64,000 nucleotides of DNA from Buddleja alternifolia (Eukaryota > Streptophyta > Magnoliopsida > Lamiales > Scrophulariaceae), in contig CM033394.1 of NCBI GenBank assembly GCA_019426215.1, positions 38,314,423-38,378,422 of the forward strand, written 5' to 3'. Of the stretch, positions 10,301-22,616 are shown in pieces. The translations under genes and the position numbers were made by a program. The notes beneath the pieces were generated by a model. That model had not been told where the DNA came from. It saw nothing but the letters and a program-made list of their open reading frames with translations, and did not search any database. Numbering within the stretch: the first letter of the stretch is position 1; every line of letters starts with the position of its first letter.

Positions 10301-13300
10301 AAAAATTGTTTTAGTAACTACAGAAATTATGTTGCTCCTCATTGACATCTTTAGATGCTTTGTGCTAGAAATTTTGATAGTCAGATATTATTTATGGTGT
10401 TTGTTGGCTGCGATTGATTTATCTAATCATTTCACTAATTTGTATTGAACCTCATTGCATCTACTTGGATTAGTTTTACTTTCTTTGGAGGATGTTACAA
10501 AATGTTGAGTACTGATGGAACTAAATTTAAGAAATCTAAAATAGTACCATTTTTGCTGAATTTAGATATAATCCATGATTTTGTGAGATTCTAATGATTG
10601 TTTTGGATACAGTCCATTCCATGGGTACTCAACTTTGAGATTGCCATACCGAATGTGCACCCTAGTCAAGTATTCTTGTGGATGACTAGTCGCATATTAT
10701 GCATCCACTGTTGTATTCATTGCTAATAGTTGTCGAGTCATAGTTTCCCTGTAAAAATAAAACGAGAAGTTCCTCTTTACCACCAAGTTACGAGTCTGCT
10801 AATGCGTAGGAATTCCAATTTTTTTTACCTCTCTTAACAGGTCTTTAAGAATTGCCCTCTAATTCACATAGAACAACTATCTAGGACCCAAGTTGAAAAA
10901 ATAATAGGCAGTGCTAATGTTAAGATTATAACAAATTACTGGCAAAGATTGTCCGGATGAATGTCTATGAAATACACCAAGTTAAAGGCAACAAAGAAGA
11001 TGACGGTGTGTCGATTGGTTGGGTAATTTAAAATTTTAAATACATGGATTGGTTTATGTTTATTTTACCAAAATATTGGTTCATAATGTGTTTAGGTGCT
11101 ACCTTTGGGTTTTATTCATATAGATGGGCATCTAATTAATGAGAATTTCCTAGTTTTCTATCTGAAACTTCATGTTCCTATAATAAACTTCGATTTAATA
11201 GTTTGTTCTCCTATTTTGATGTTGCTAAATAAACTTTTGGTTTACCATTTCCAAATATGTCATGATAATGCAAGTCATATTCCGAAAGGTAAATTAGTCC
11301 TTTCTGTTCCCATTAGGTGGAATGTTTTGTTTCGTAACTTTTGGGCAATAAAATCGAATGGAACTATTCAATACTCAATTGATATCCATCGCTAAAAGTT
11401 TGTGTGGGCTTAACAAAGCAAGTTCAAACGTATTTTTTTTATTTGTTTTGAACTTATTGCTTGGACAAAGTGTGTGCAAAAATATTAAGTTACTCAAGCT
11501 CCATTATTTGCCAAATTAAAGATTGTTCGAGCTTAATTTAACTATTAAACCTTGATCAAATACAAAATTTGAAGCTCGAATAATACTTTATTCCGGTCTA
11601 TTCAATTTATATCCTACTCCTATTTTAGATGGCTAGTGATATTATTTTTGAAGTTCGTTGCCACCGTGGTTAATTGATTTTGGTTCTTATTAGAGTTATA
11701 TATGTTCTACACCCATTAAAGAAAAGATTGCGTCACCCGATATTTTCATAGTGGGTGTATGGCTACGCTTATTTAAACATTCTATAATTTTATGTATATA
11801 AAAGATGTAGGATTTTTATTTTGAAAATAAGTTGTTAAAGTGTTTGGATAAAATAAATCACGAAATTTATAAGATTCTGTTAATAAAGGTAATTTTGTAA
11901 CCAAAATGATCATATAGTTTAGATCTTATAAAACGAGTTGTCATCGAGTTTACAAGATCTTAAATCTTAAAATCTTACTTACAAATTTTACCACATACAT
12001 GAGGTGAAATTTTATGGTGGATCGAGATCATTGGTCCCGATCCACAAATCACCATTGGATCGGGAATTTATGAGTTCACCTTTTTAATGCTTGGTGGTCG
12101 GCAAGTATTTGGAGTCAAATCTGCACTAGCAGCAGTACCAAATCTTCCATGATACAGTTCGTATCTTTGGATTAGAGTTGTTTTTCTTTTTTAATATACC
12201 TTATCCTTTCTATCATTAATTCTAGACGAATGAGATACTCTTTGTATCATTTCTATCTTAAAAAAATAAAATTGTGGTCATACTTTGAACAGCCTTAAAG
12301 GTAATCGGCTAGTGCATAATATTATTTGGTGGGCACTCCAAGAGGGTCCATGATAGAGTCGCATGCTAATCTATAATCGAGTCGAGCAAATATTATTCAT
12401 ATTTATTTAAATTACTGTTGGGCTCCAAAATTTGTATTCAAACATGATTTTATTGTTATTCAAATCAAACACGAATCAAAATGGAATAGATTTAACTTTT
12501 TCGCACATATTTCCTCTCTTTCTTTTCACTGTGCCTTAAATTTGATTGTGGCCGTAGTTTGGACAACCAACAAGTTAGTGGGCTAGTGCATATTATCGGT
12601 GGGCATTGCAATGGGTGAATGACAGGGTTGCATGCGAATCGAGTTGAAGTCATACAACAGTGGTCAAAACTTGTTGGATTATTATCAAATTTTAGAATTT
12701 GCATTTTAATTTGGTTTGATTGTTAATCGAATTAAACAATAAATTATGTTGCTTTTTCTGCACATGTTTCATCATTTTTGATCAATTGAAATAAGTTTCA
12801 AAACTTATCAAATAAAAATGTTGATATGTTAAGGTTCCGAACTTGTTTCACAATGAATTTCGAGCCCTTTGGTCAATAATGTGATGAATAGGCAGGCATG
12901 TGGGAAATCAGTTTGTCTGCCCTTATCAAAGGGCATTATATGAATGATGATAATATGAATAGGGCCCCAAACTAAAAGGAGCAATTTTGTTTAACCTTTT
13001 TAAGCCCTACATTTGGTGTCTCACCACATGGTCATATGCTTCCTACTGTCCTTCACAACCACTTATTATTTCAATGTGCCCTTGGGAAAGTAAAGTGCTA
13101 TTTTAGTCGAAAACTCCATTTTCCAAATTTGATTGCAACTCTTTTTTGTTTGAGGACATTCCTTAAAAGGCTTGGGGCAAGATTTACTATTCGTCACAAG
13201 GATCCATGGGACGTATTATCTTTGGTCACTACTTTTCATGTACGATGGACTCTGATGATTCCACTACATGAATGTTCGATTATTATGAAAATGTAAAAAC

Positions 13301-14795
13301 TCTTAAGAGTGACGAATTATTGATTAACAACATCATGCAAGATTATTACATGCATCAAACAATGTATAAACTTAAAAATATTAGGAACATATATTACTCA
13401 TCGACATTAATTTTCATATATGGTTTTGTTGATGCTTGTAGGAAATTCAGGTAGCAAAATTTGTTGTAGCCTTAAATTGAATATTGTCATTAAATTCTTT
13501 GAACAAGCGACACTTTCTTTCTGCAAACGTTTCTTTCTTTTGCTTCTCCCTTAATTTTACCAAGGTAAATAATATTTCTTTTAATGACTAAAATATTTTT
13601 GGCTACCCTTTTTTTAAGGAATTATTGACTTAAAGACTAAAGTAATAGATTTACTGTCGGACATTTAGTGAAATAAGGAATGGCCTTAATCGGATGGTAT
13701 ATTCGTCCTAGAAAAATCTTTTTTTTTTATAGAAAAATCTTTTTTTTTTAAAAAAAAAATCTCTAAAATATGCATTTTGATGATGTAATATCAAGACTTT
13801 TTCATAAAACAAAAACCCTCAAAATTTCTATTTTCTATTTTGTAAATTTTAAAAAATTTAGCTAATTTTCAAAATTATTTTGCAAAAATAGACTTTTACT
13901 ATTCATTATTTGACAGTTCACCCATCGATTAAAAGGGCTTCATCCGATTATTTCTCAATATCGGGAGTGAAATTATCACATCGTCTAATGCAGACAATGC
14001 AAAGTGCAAAATAAGATTCATTTTGCCTATGATTCTTTTCTTTGTCTAAATCGGTGATTTTAACTAAGATATGCTTACGAAAAATTATATTTAAACACCA
14101 ATCCAAATAAATTTCTCACTAAAAAAATTATGCCACATCAATCCTATTACATGTTTTTCTCTAAGAAAATAACTCATCCAAACACACTTTTAATATGATT
14201 TTTCTTATTTCTAAAAAATATTTTTATTCTACTTTTTTTGTGAATTTTTTTTTTGTTAGAAATGAATACGTCATTTAACTAAACCCGAAACTTTTGCTTT
14301 CATGGACAAACTAAAACTGTAATCCGCACATTCGGCAATTGTTAAGCTACTTGAAACATTTTACAAGATTGTAAAAAGTGTGTGGCGCTAAAGTTTAAAA
14401 CAAGACTTTATTTTGTTTGATTTAGCTCTTTAAAAGCAATGAGACGCTGACCTATTATTCAAAATTTTGACTAATTTCTTTAATTTGACCATAAGCAATT
14501 CTATATATCATAAAGATGATCATTTATATACTACGATTTTACTCATCCCTCGTAACCAAAAAAAAAAGAGTCTATATATCGTTATTTATATACTATCATT
14601 TTTTCACTTCCCCTAGATTGATTGAGCAAAAAATTATTGCAATTAATAGATTTTGATGAATTAATACATGATAGATACTTTCTAAATCAAAGAGAAGGTG
14701 AAAAAATGATTGTACATAGCATTTTTCTTTGACCATTATAATTACAAAATCATCATTATTAACATGCTGTGAGCTCCACGATCTTATATATTTAA
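10301..14795. other. intergenic, no gene recognised
   Basis: AT-rich DNA without a supported gene. About 12300-12500 and 12560-12760 are diverged direct repeats, sharing 'ggctagtgcat', 'ggtgggca' and 'gcatgc' in the same order, which suggests an old tandem duplication of about 260 bp. Short T- and A-runs form a weak fold-back near 13720-13770. The open frames at 11096-11395, 13036-13296 and 14596-14973 show no recognisable domain. Confidence 0.5.
12297..12780. repeat. diverged tandem duplication, two units
   Basis: Unit one begins near 12303 (CGGCTAGTGCATAATATT) and unit two near 12573 (GGGCTAGTGCATATTATC). Both continue through a 'gtgggca' block, a 'gcatgc' block and a pyrimidine-rich 'cgcacat' or 'tgcacat' block. 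Identity is moderate, so the duplication is old. Confidence 0.5.
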
Positions 14796-15460
14796 TAGGG
14801 AAGGCAATGGGGTAGGGTTTGATGAGTATCCGATCCAAACCCGCCCCATTTGGAATGGGTTCGAGTTCGCCGAATGGGTAACGGGGTAGGTTATGGACAT
14901 TAAAAAATTTGCCCCACCTGGGTTCGGGGCAGGTAACGAGTTTATTACAACCCGGCGAAACCCGCCCAGCCAATAATAATAATATTTTTATTATATTTTT
15001 CCACCACTACTTAATATTTTAATTTAGAAATTGTGAACCAAAATCCAAATCATTCAGTTAGAAATCTTTCTTCCAAGTGATGTTTTGATATGGGTGTTAA
15101 CATCGATGTAATTTGATTATTCTTTGTGTGAAATTTTATTATATTTGTCTATTTTGTTGGTTTATTAGTTCTTGGATATATTATATGAGTTTTAATCTGG
15201 TTATTACTTGTGTTGAATTTTAGAATGTTGTTTGAGTGAATTTTAGCGGTCAATTGGGTTCATTGGGTTGAGCTAGGCTTCAATAGTTTCGGATTCGGGT
15301 TAGGGCGGATCAATAAATGAATTACTGACTTTTCATGACTCAGACGGGTTTAACGGGTTAAGCCCGACTCTATCGGGCATTTGATGGGACAGGTTGGAAG
15401 GCGGGGTGGATTTCGGGTTTCAATAAAGTTAAATGGGTCGAGTAGCAGTTGCTTAGTACT
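14796..15460. repeat. GGGTTCGGG-rich dispersed repeat, probable transposon remnant
   Basis: The two ends are unusually G/C-rich and carry many variants of 'cgggtt', 'aatgggt' and 'ggggcaggt', separated by an AT-rich centre. The pattern resembles ends of TIR transposons common in plant genomes, but no exact inverted terminus or target duplication could be fixed. The minus-strand open frame 14596-14973 overlaps its left end and is probably chance. Confidence 0.35.
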
Positions 15461-15714
15461 ATTTGGAGAGGATAAGTGGGTTGTGGCACATGACTTGAAT
15501 TGCGCTCATATTTGATCGAAAACTCTCCCAACTTTTGAGTTAGAATAAAAAGTCATGATATGCTTAGAGAATTACATATTACAATACTTATGTATCTTCA
15601 TAGATAATAATAAAGGATAAGAAGATATCACATAATGTATTTTACAACATTTAAATCTACATATCAAGCATTAAGTCCATTCTTGAAAAAATTAAGTGCT
15701 CCATATAAAATGCC
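15461..15714. other. intergenic, nothing recognised
   Basis: Short AT-rich spacer between the GGGTTCGGG-rich repeat and the solo LTR. No gene or repeat structure was seen. Confidence 0.4.
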
Positions 15715-15719
15715 AAATG

Positions 15720-16693
15720 TGTTGGATCAAAACTTCACAAAAGTATCAAAATAGCTAATAACGGAAAAAACTTATATCGAGGCGAGAGAGAACTCTCTAT
15801 CCTTAACGCTAAATTGCCCCGCCTAGGTGATACGGGTTGATGCAACAAACGTCCCAAGATACAACGATATACGTTCTAAAATCGAAACCACTTCAATTTT
15901 AGAACAACCGAACTTAGGCAACTAGAACTCTTGAGAGAGAATATATGAGAATGAGAGAAGATTTATGCAATGGAATGCTTGGTGTGTTTTTCCATTCAGC
16001 TGGAGGGGGCTTTATATAGCCTCCATAATCAGCCAAAATTAAATAGGGGCAATGAATTACCTTCAATTCTGAGTTGAAACAGTAGAATAGTTTCTTCTGC
16101 CAACGTTCAACGTTCGAACGTTGGCTTGTAACAGCAAAGACCAACGGTCAGAACCAACGTTCGAACGTTAGGGGTGTAACGTTCGAACGTTTTGAAGGAT
16201 AATTTAGAATAAAAAAGTGGCCAACAATTTTATTTAGACCCAATTTTGGTTGATGGATCAATAGGTTATTTGTGGAATTAATTGTCTCCAAAAATTAATT
16301 ATCTTGCAAGCCCAAGCCCACGACCCGAGCCCGGTCTAGGCGGCGGCGCACGCGTGGTGAACCGGACCATGGCTAGGTCCTTCCCCCTCACAAAGCCCAC
16401 AAAAATCTTATGATCCAAAGAGCCAACCTTTAGTCTTAAGGCAATGGTTTATAAATCATTCCAAAATTTGATTCATATCCAATGTGAGATAACCCACTTC
16501 AAACATTTAACTTTAACACTTAATTTCTCATTCGTTTTTAATCTGATTTGAGAAATTCAAATTGTTAAACTCATCTAATCGGAACGTAGATTAATATTAT
16601 TCAATAATATTTTGTATCCCAGATACTTACGGTGTTCGAATTTCTTATGCAAAATTCGTGTCCAACACACTTTTATATGCATAAAATCCAACA
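15720..16693 (-). mobile_element. solo LTR, 974 bp, with palindrome array in U3
   Basis: It begins TGTTGGAT and ends ATCCAACA, the paired TG...CA termini of an LTR, and is flanked by an exact 5-bp duplication AAATG at 15715-15719 and 16694-16698. No internal retrotransposon sequence is attached, so it is a solo LTR left by recombination between two LTRs. On the minus strand a TATA-like GGCTATATAAAGCCCCC lies at about 16008-16024. Just upstream of it on that strand are three copies of the palindrome AACGTTCGAACGTT (16109-16122, 16156-16169, 16178-16191). This sets the likely transcription direction as minus. Confidence 0.88.
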
Positions 16694-16698
16694 AAATG

Positions 16699-18398
16699 TA
16701 TGGTGAAAATGCAATTTAAGGGGTTTTATTTGAAATCAAATCACTGATTTAAGTTTTTTTCAAATGAGCTTATAGAAATATAATTTATTCCAAAAATCTC
16801 ATCAAAATTAACTATCAAATAAACAAACTCTTACCAATAGACTTTCATCTAAAAGTTCATCTGGAGTGAGTTCCAAGCACTTTCATTGTTTTCCCAGATT
16901 AGACTATCTATTTTCCAATTAACAAATAAAATCTCCAAAATAAACATTTATCTCCTAACCTTCTTAGAGCATCACCAAATATTCCAAAAAAAAAAAAAGC
17001 ATCACCAAATATATTTAGAGGGTTTAAAGGGTGCGAATCATGATATCTCTTGTAGTAGTTATTCATGGTGTGAGTGAAGAAGTTTCAAAATATCAATAAT
17101 TATTTGGTTAAGCGGCATCATCTTTCAGTATTAGGTGAGAGGTCAAGTGATCGAATTTTCACCGCCATGTTCTCACCGTTGTAAATTGTAAATAGAAGGA
17201 AAAAAAAGAGAGAGATGAGAGTTTCAAATTGATTCAATCCAAAAGGCTTGTTAAGTAGTCGATTTTGGAACATGAATCAAAACACCATTGCTAAACTAAG
17301 TTGTATAAACCCGATGCATTTATGTGGCCTACATTCATCAAAAACATTTTATACCACATACATCCTATATAATAATTGAATTTGTTTAGATGATGTGAGT
17401 TATCGAAGTCGACTGTACAAAAGTGTGAATTATGCTCTAGATAAAGAATACTCTTTTTATTTCTCAACATTAGACTTCGAAGTTGGATATTAATTATGAT
17501 TTATAATGAATTTTCACAAATGAGGATGAAAAGAAATCCTGACATGTTGTACTATTTGGTACTCTACCTTCATCCTATTAATGTGAAAAAGGTTAGTATA
17601 ATTATCTATAAATTAAATGAGGTGAAGTACTTAAAGTTGAAGAGTGACACATTTATTTCAACTTTCGGGAAAAGATGGCCATCCTGAAAGAGTTTTCATT
17701 AAAAAGTGAAAAATTGATGTCTACTTTAAAAATAACTTTTATAATAAAGTTGCCAACTAATTTCCAATTTGGAAATTAATTAGCAATAGGTCTTTTCAAT
17801 AAATTGGGATGGGAAATATGAACTTTTTTAAGTCAAAAGTGCAAATTACATAGCCAATAGTAACATAATGTAAAAATAAAAAGTTAAAAACCTTGCATGA
17901 GAAAGGAAAAAGCACCTTCTCACAATATCTTAGTAAATGCATGAATAGAAATTGATGGGATTACTTTTTCTTTTTCCCATTAATTTCACTTTTTGTGAAA
18001 TTTTCAACTCTCTTCAATTTTTGCTTTATAATTATTCCATTTATGTGAAATGTAGGCGTGGGGTAAAGATGAAGTAATTAATTTAGGGCCACCCTATTTA
18101 TTGCTATTTTCATGAAATTAGCAAGAAAGAAATTATGTGACTTTTTATAAAGAGTTGTCCAATCAAATAGCATGGGGCATGCATGCTATGCTGTGTTTTT
18201 CTTCTCCGGTCATATCAGATTTGCTTTCTGAATGGGCGTAAATGGTTTGTGGGATCAGAGTTTTACTTCCTATAGCAAAGCTACGTATGCTCCTTTTCCA
18301 AAACCAAAAAAAAGAATATAGCAATAATAATAATAATAATAATACAAATAAATAGGTTATGCCAAAACTAAAATGCCAGCAAAAGTTTGCTTGAATTC

Positions 18399-18439
<41 letters not shown>

Positions 18440-19032
18440 TGTGATTTTTCATAGTAAATGTATTTGACATCGAAGAATTAGAGGTTGCAAAATATATAAT
18501 CGTAAGATGATAATTTTAGACCTTAGAATTTAAAGTTAGAGGTATCAGAAAAACTATCGTAAGAATAACTAGTTACCACCAGATGTCAAGAATAATTGGC
18601 ATGTCATAGCCAAACATCCATGACGACATTTTTTGATAAGTCGATTGTGCCTCTTCATATCATTGTGAAACAAAATTTATCAAGTCTTGGATTGTTTACA
18701 TACAGATAGAAAATGTGAACTCAGTTTAGAGATAGATTAAGTTTGCCCCACTAATGATATAGTTGTGAGACGACAAATTAGTTAATTAGTTTCATGTTAT
18801 CCCACTAATGATAATATTGTAAAACACCAATTTTATCATATTTGATTAAATGAGTGTTGGAATAATCGTTCAACCTGTTAATTTACCTAGATATAACGTT
18901 GTTTCGGATTGAAGATCAGAATATTTATAACTCATTTTTAGATGTGTACATACATACATGTACACATCCAATATTCTTCGAACATTGATGGGTATTTTTG
19001 AACCAAGTGTAATAGAATCAATCTACTAATAA
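16699..19032. other. intergenic with microsatellites and a possible SINE remnant
   Basis: No gene is recognised. A degenerate SINE-like stretch at about 17086-17220 has a box-A-like TTGGTTAAGCGGC, a box-B-like GTGATCGAATTTTC, an A-rich end, and 'agtttcaaa' on both sides. Microsatellites include (TAA)n at about 18322-18343 and (AT)n at about 18402-18436. Confidence 0.45.
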
Positions 19033-19042
19033 GGGGCCATGA

Positions 19043-19263
19043 AAATAATTTTTTTTTTGTTGACAAGGGAATCCGCATCTACTACCCAAAGATGTGCACT
19101 GGGTAAACTACACCCTCATGCAATAGTCTGCAAACCACATGAGGGAGTTAAACTGCACTAAGCAAGCCCTGTGCGACGGGCTCATGTTTCAGGAGAGATT
19201 TGAAACCGGAATGACTTGATAAGAAATACCTATCTTACTATTTCGACCAACTCAAGGGACAAG
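19043..19263 (-). mobile_element. tRNA-derived SINE, copy 2
   Basis: A 10-bp direct repeat GGGGCCATGA at 19033-19042 and 19264-19273 flanks the element. Read on the minus strand it ends in an A-run (the T-run near 19050). It contains a box-B-like GGTTTCAAATC and the same 'tgtggtttgcag' and 'ctattgca' segment as the SINE at 2584-2799. The two are therefore separate insertions of one family. Confidence 0.85.
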
Positions 19264-19378
19264 GGGGCCATGATAATTAGATGAGCTATCATGTAGCTTT
19301 AACTAAAGTGATTTTATTACAATTCGCTCAAATATAAAATTGTCCAAATTGATGGCTACTGAGATGTCATCACTTATT

Positions 19379-19602
19379 TTTTCGAAGGAACGATTACAAC
19401 ATCATAATACATCAGTTGTAAGAGAATCTATTACAAGTAAGCATCATTAGCAAATACAATCATAAGCTATAAACTAATACAAACAAACAACTATTACAAA
19501 TGAAAGTAGAGAGAAAACCCACATGCATCCAGTGGGAGTCAAACTCATAACCTTTTGGTTATGGGGTCTCAACCTTAACCAACTAGGCTAGGCATCATTG
19601 GC
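19379..19602 (-). mobile_element. tRNA-derived SINE, second family
   Basis: An exact 15-bp duplication ATGTCATCACTTATT flanks it at 19364-19378 and 19603-19617. Read on the minus strand the head is tRNA-like: a box-A-like CTAGTTGGTTAAGG followed about 35 bases later by a box-B-like GAGTTTGACTCCC. The far end is T-rich on the + strand, so the tail is A-rich on the element strand. It is only about 100 bp from the 19043 SINE. Confidence 0.88.
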
Positions 19603-19617
19603 ATGTCATCACTTATT

Positions 19618-20167
19618 GAAAGAGTGAAAGTGGGCTATAAATAGTGGAAATATGACATCATGGAACTTGCAATTTTTATGATATTAGTCATCCTAAATCA
19701 GTTAAATCAACTAGTTTGATGGTTACTCAAAGTGGGGTTAAATATATAATTCATTAGGATATGATGTCCGGTGGTCTCAAGTTTGAGGGTGAAATATCTT
19801 ATAGTAAAAGCTCTAATATTCAAATCAAATTCTCAACGATTTAAGGTGCTGTACTATATGCGCTTGTTTAAGTTTGTTTCGATTTGAATGTTAGATGAGA
19901 TCAAGCCAAGTTGATTGGCATATTTGCAGAATATATATACATAGTATTACATTACCCAGCCGGCGTATACGTATACATTATTAAAACCAATAACATATAT
20001 AATTAGGGAAATTGTCTATATTTTATTATTTGGTTGATGAGGATGTATTTGTTGTGAGATTAACTAATTATTAGAATAATTGGACGCATAATTCCGGTTT
20101 CGTTCAATTACGTACGTCTGAAATAGGACATTCCTTTAATATCTTCATTGGTCAATGATGACATTGA

Positions 20168-20202
<35 letters not shown>

Positions 20203-20860
20203 CTATATTTTATTTTATTTTATTTTCGGTTTGGTTGTTTATATGTTTTTTCCTATTGTAATTTACGCTTGATCACCCAAAAAAAAAGCCTCTATTGGCC
20301 TTTGGTTTGCTTGGTTGCAAAGCTTTCAAGGATGAGCGAGCCTGGCTAAAGTTATGATTTTTTCAGAAAAAAGTTGGTAAACATCATTACATTAAGATAT
20401 CTATATATATTCAATTAATATGAATTAGTACTAAGATCTAAGTGAAATCGAATTGGGTTTGGTTATCGAACCCTCTTCGGAGGCCCCCCAGAATTTTCAG
20501 GATAACTGACACGGTCATTCCTCATGTCGAATTTTGATTGAGTTGCTTTCCTACCTTTTTTTTCCTTTCTGTTTATGGTGTGATCCCCAATATTAAATCC
20601 GATTTTTATTTTTATTTTGACGTACTTGATGAATATAGCAAGTCAAAAAACTAATAATCTGTGTTGAATTGTAAAAAGGAGATAACAATCAAATTATTTT
20701 AAGAACCGAAACTCGCACATACAAGAAAAGAAAAATAACATAGCTAAAACTAAAAAAGATAAAATGGTTAACCATCGTCAATTTCAGAATCATCACTAGG
20801 GCTCTGGAGGGGATGGAAAAGACACTTTTCACCACCACTCACAACTCATTCAAACAATGA
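19618..20860. other. intergenic, microsatellite
   Basis: No gene is recognised. An (AT)n run lies at about 20165-20200. The short open frame over it (20155-20349) is an artefact of the repeat. Confidence 0.5.
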
Positions 20861-20867
20861 TATAATG

Positions 20868-22255
20868 GACAAAATACATTTTGTACCCCTGAACTATTCA
20901 TTTTGTGGTATTTAGGTCCTTGAATTATATATAAAACGTAAGGAAAAGGTCTCTAATTTTACTAGTCAAACCTTTGAAATATCGAGGATGTGAAGATATA
21001 CCATGAACTTATTTTTTTGCCCTTACACGTAAAGGGAATTTGCCTTGAATATCACCTACTTAGAAGATGTAATTTTTTATAGCTAAATCAAGAAAACACA
21101 ATTTTGCATATTGATCTCTCTCTCTCTCAAAAACCCTAGCTGTTGTTATTTTTTAAGATTTGTCATCTTGAAAATCTTGATATTTGGTGCTTCAATTGTT
21201 CTTAACTATATCGTTAGAGACAGTTTAAGTTGTATTGTTCTTAACGTTGTAAACCTTTTATTGAATGAAATAAAATGATTGTTTTCCTTCAATTTTTTTT
21301 AAAATTATTACACTACTAGTTTCAAGAATATTTATTGAATGTTATATACTATTTATATGTTCTACCGTTCATTAGCAATATTTTTGTTAGTAATAAAGTA
21401 TGTAAATATTTATGTTTTCATAGAATGTGTCATAACCTAAGTTAATCACAATAACTATTTAAATTATAATTATTAGTACATAGATTGATATTTTTCAAAA
21501 GTATTATCTATTTAGTTGTAATGCGTTAGAGACATATCCAATAACCTTATTGTGTTATTAATGATATCAAACTATAAAAATTTATCCAGTTAGTTTAGTA
21601 TATATAATTTTATATTTAAATATGGAGGTCGTACTGAGGACAGAACTCCAACTAATAAAGATTATAACTTTAGGTAATCATGTTGGTAGTATTCATAATC
21701 TTAATAGTCATAATTTCATGTGATGTTTATAGTATTCAACATGCGCACTACATAAAAATTATTTCAATATTTTACATACTAGTTAATCAAAAATCAATAC
21801 TAAATCGCAAATATTATATTTGTAATATCAAATTACGAACTACTATTAATTTGATTACTTCTTTAATTATTGCTATTTAATAACTATTAATTAGTTCAAA
21901 AATTATATAGTCTAACTGTGAAAATCATTAAGTATTTTTTGAAATGATAGTTTATAAAAATAAATATAACTTAAACTAACTATTTTATTAATAATTATAC
22001 TAAAAGAGTTCTTAAACTAATTAACAAACTAAAAATATGTTTTGAAATGGTTAAGCCTAATTGTGATTGACAGCTTCAACAACATAAGAAGGGTATTATG
22101 GTCTTTAAAAGGTTGGTCAATGTCAAACTAATGGACGTTACTAATAGAAAAAGAGGACAGAGACATTTTTTTATAGGTTTTATAGTTTAGGAGGTGTTGA
22201 TAACATATGGTATAATAAAGAGGTGCAAAGTGTATTTAACCCAAAATTTATAATT
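20868..22255. mobile_element. possible TIR element, about 1.4 kb, AT-rich
   Basis: The left side, GGACAAAATACATTTTGTAC followed by CCCTGAAC, is loosely complementary to the right side (reverse complement GGGTTAAATACACTTTGCAC then CTC). Terminal repeats of this kind occur on plant MULE-type elements. No clean target duplication was found and the interior has no gene, so this is tentative. Confidence 0.35.
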
Positions 22256-22418
22256 GTGAAACCGAGTTAGAAAAGAGGAACAAAAAGCGGTAACAAGAAG
22301 GATTTGGGGGATTATCAAAAAAATAAAAATGATTGGGGGTTGTGATGGGAACCCATCCACCCAAAAAAAAAAAAGGGTTTATTTGTGTAATTACTTTGTT
22401 GGTTACAATTCCAATTCT

Positions 22419-22604
22419 ACTAAAAGAAGTTAGCCTGAGGGGAATGAATTTTAGTCGCTTAAACGAGAGATCTTGTGTTTAAATCCTTAATGCAAAAAAC
22501 TTTAATGGATGAAGTCCCCACAAGGCTACAATTGTGTCCAGTACCTCGAGGGATTAGTGTTAAGCATGCGGGCTGAAGACACTTGGGGAACCAAAAATAA
22601 AAGA
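22419..22604 (+). mobile_element. SINE-like insertion with 12-bp target duplication
   Basis: The 12-bp repeat AATTCCAATTCT flanks it at 22407-22418 and 22605-22616. Near the head is a tRNA-like stretch with a box-A-like TTAGTCGCTTAAACGAG and a box-B-like TTGTGTTTAAATCC. The 3' end is A-rich (CCAAAAATAAAAG). It differs in sequence from the other SINEs in the window, so it may be a third family. The minus-strand open frame at 22459-22653 is not supported. Confidence 0.72.
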
Positions 22605-22616
22605 AATTCCAATTCT

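Noticed and set aside
13720..13770. T-run/A-run hairpin considered as a terminator
   Set aside because: Such poly-T/poly-A pairs are common chance features in AT-rich plant DNA, and no gene ends there.
14596..14973. 125-codon minus-strand open frame
   Set aside because: Half lies in the GGGTTCGGG-rich repeat and the rest is AT-rich; no domain or splice context supports a gene.
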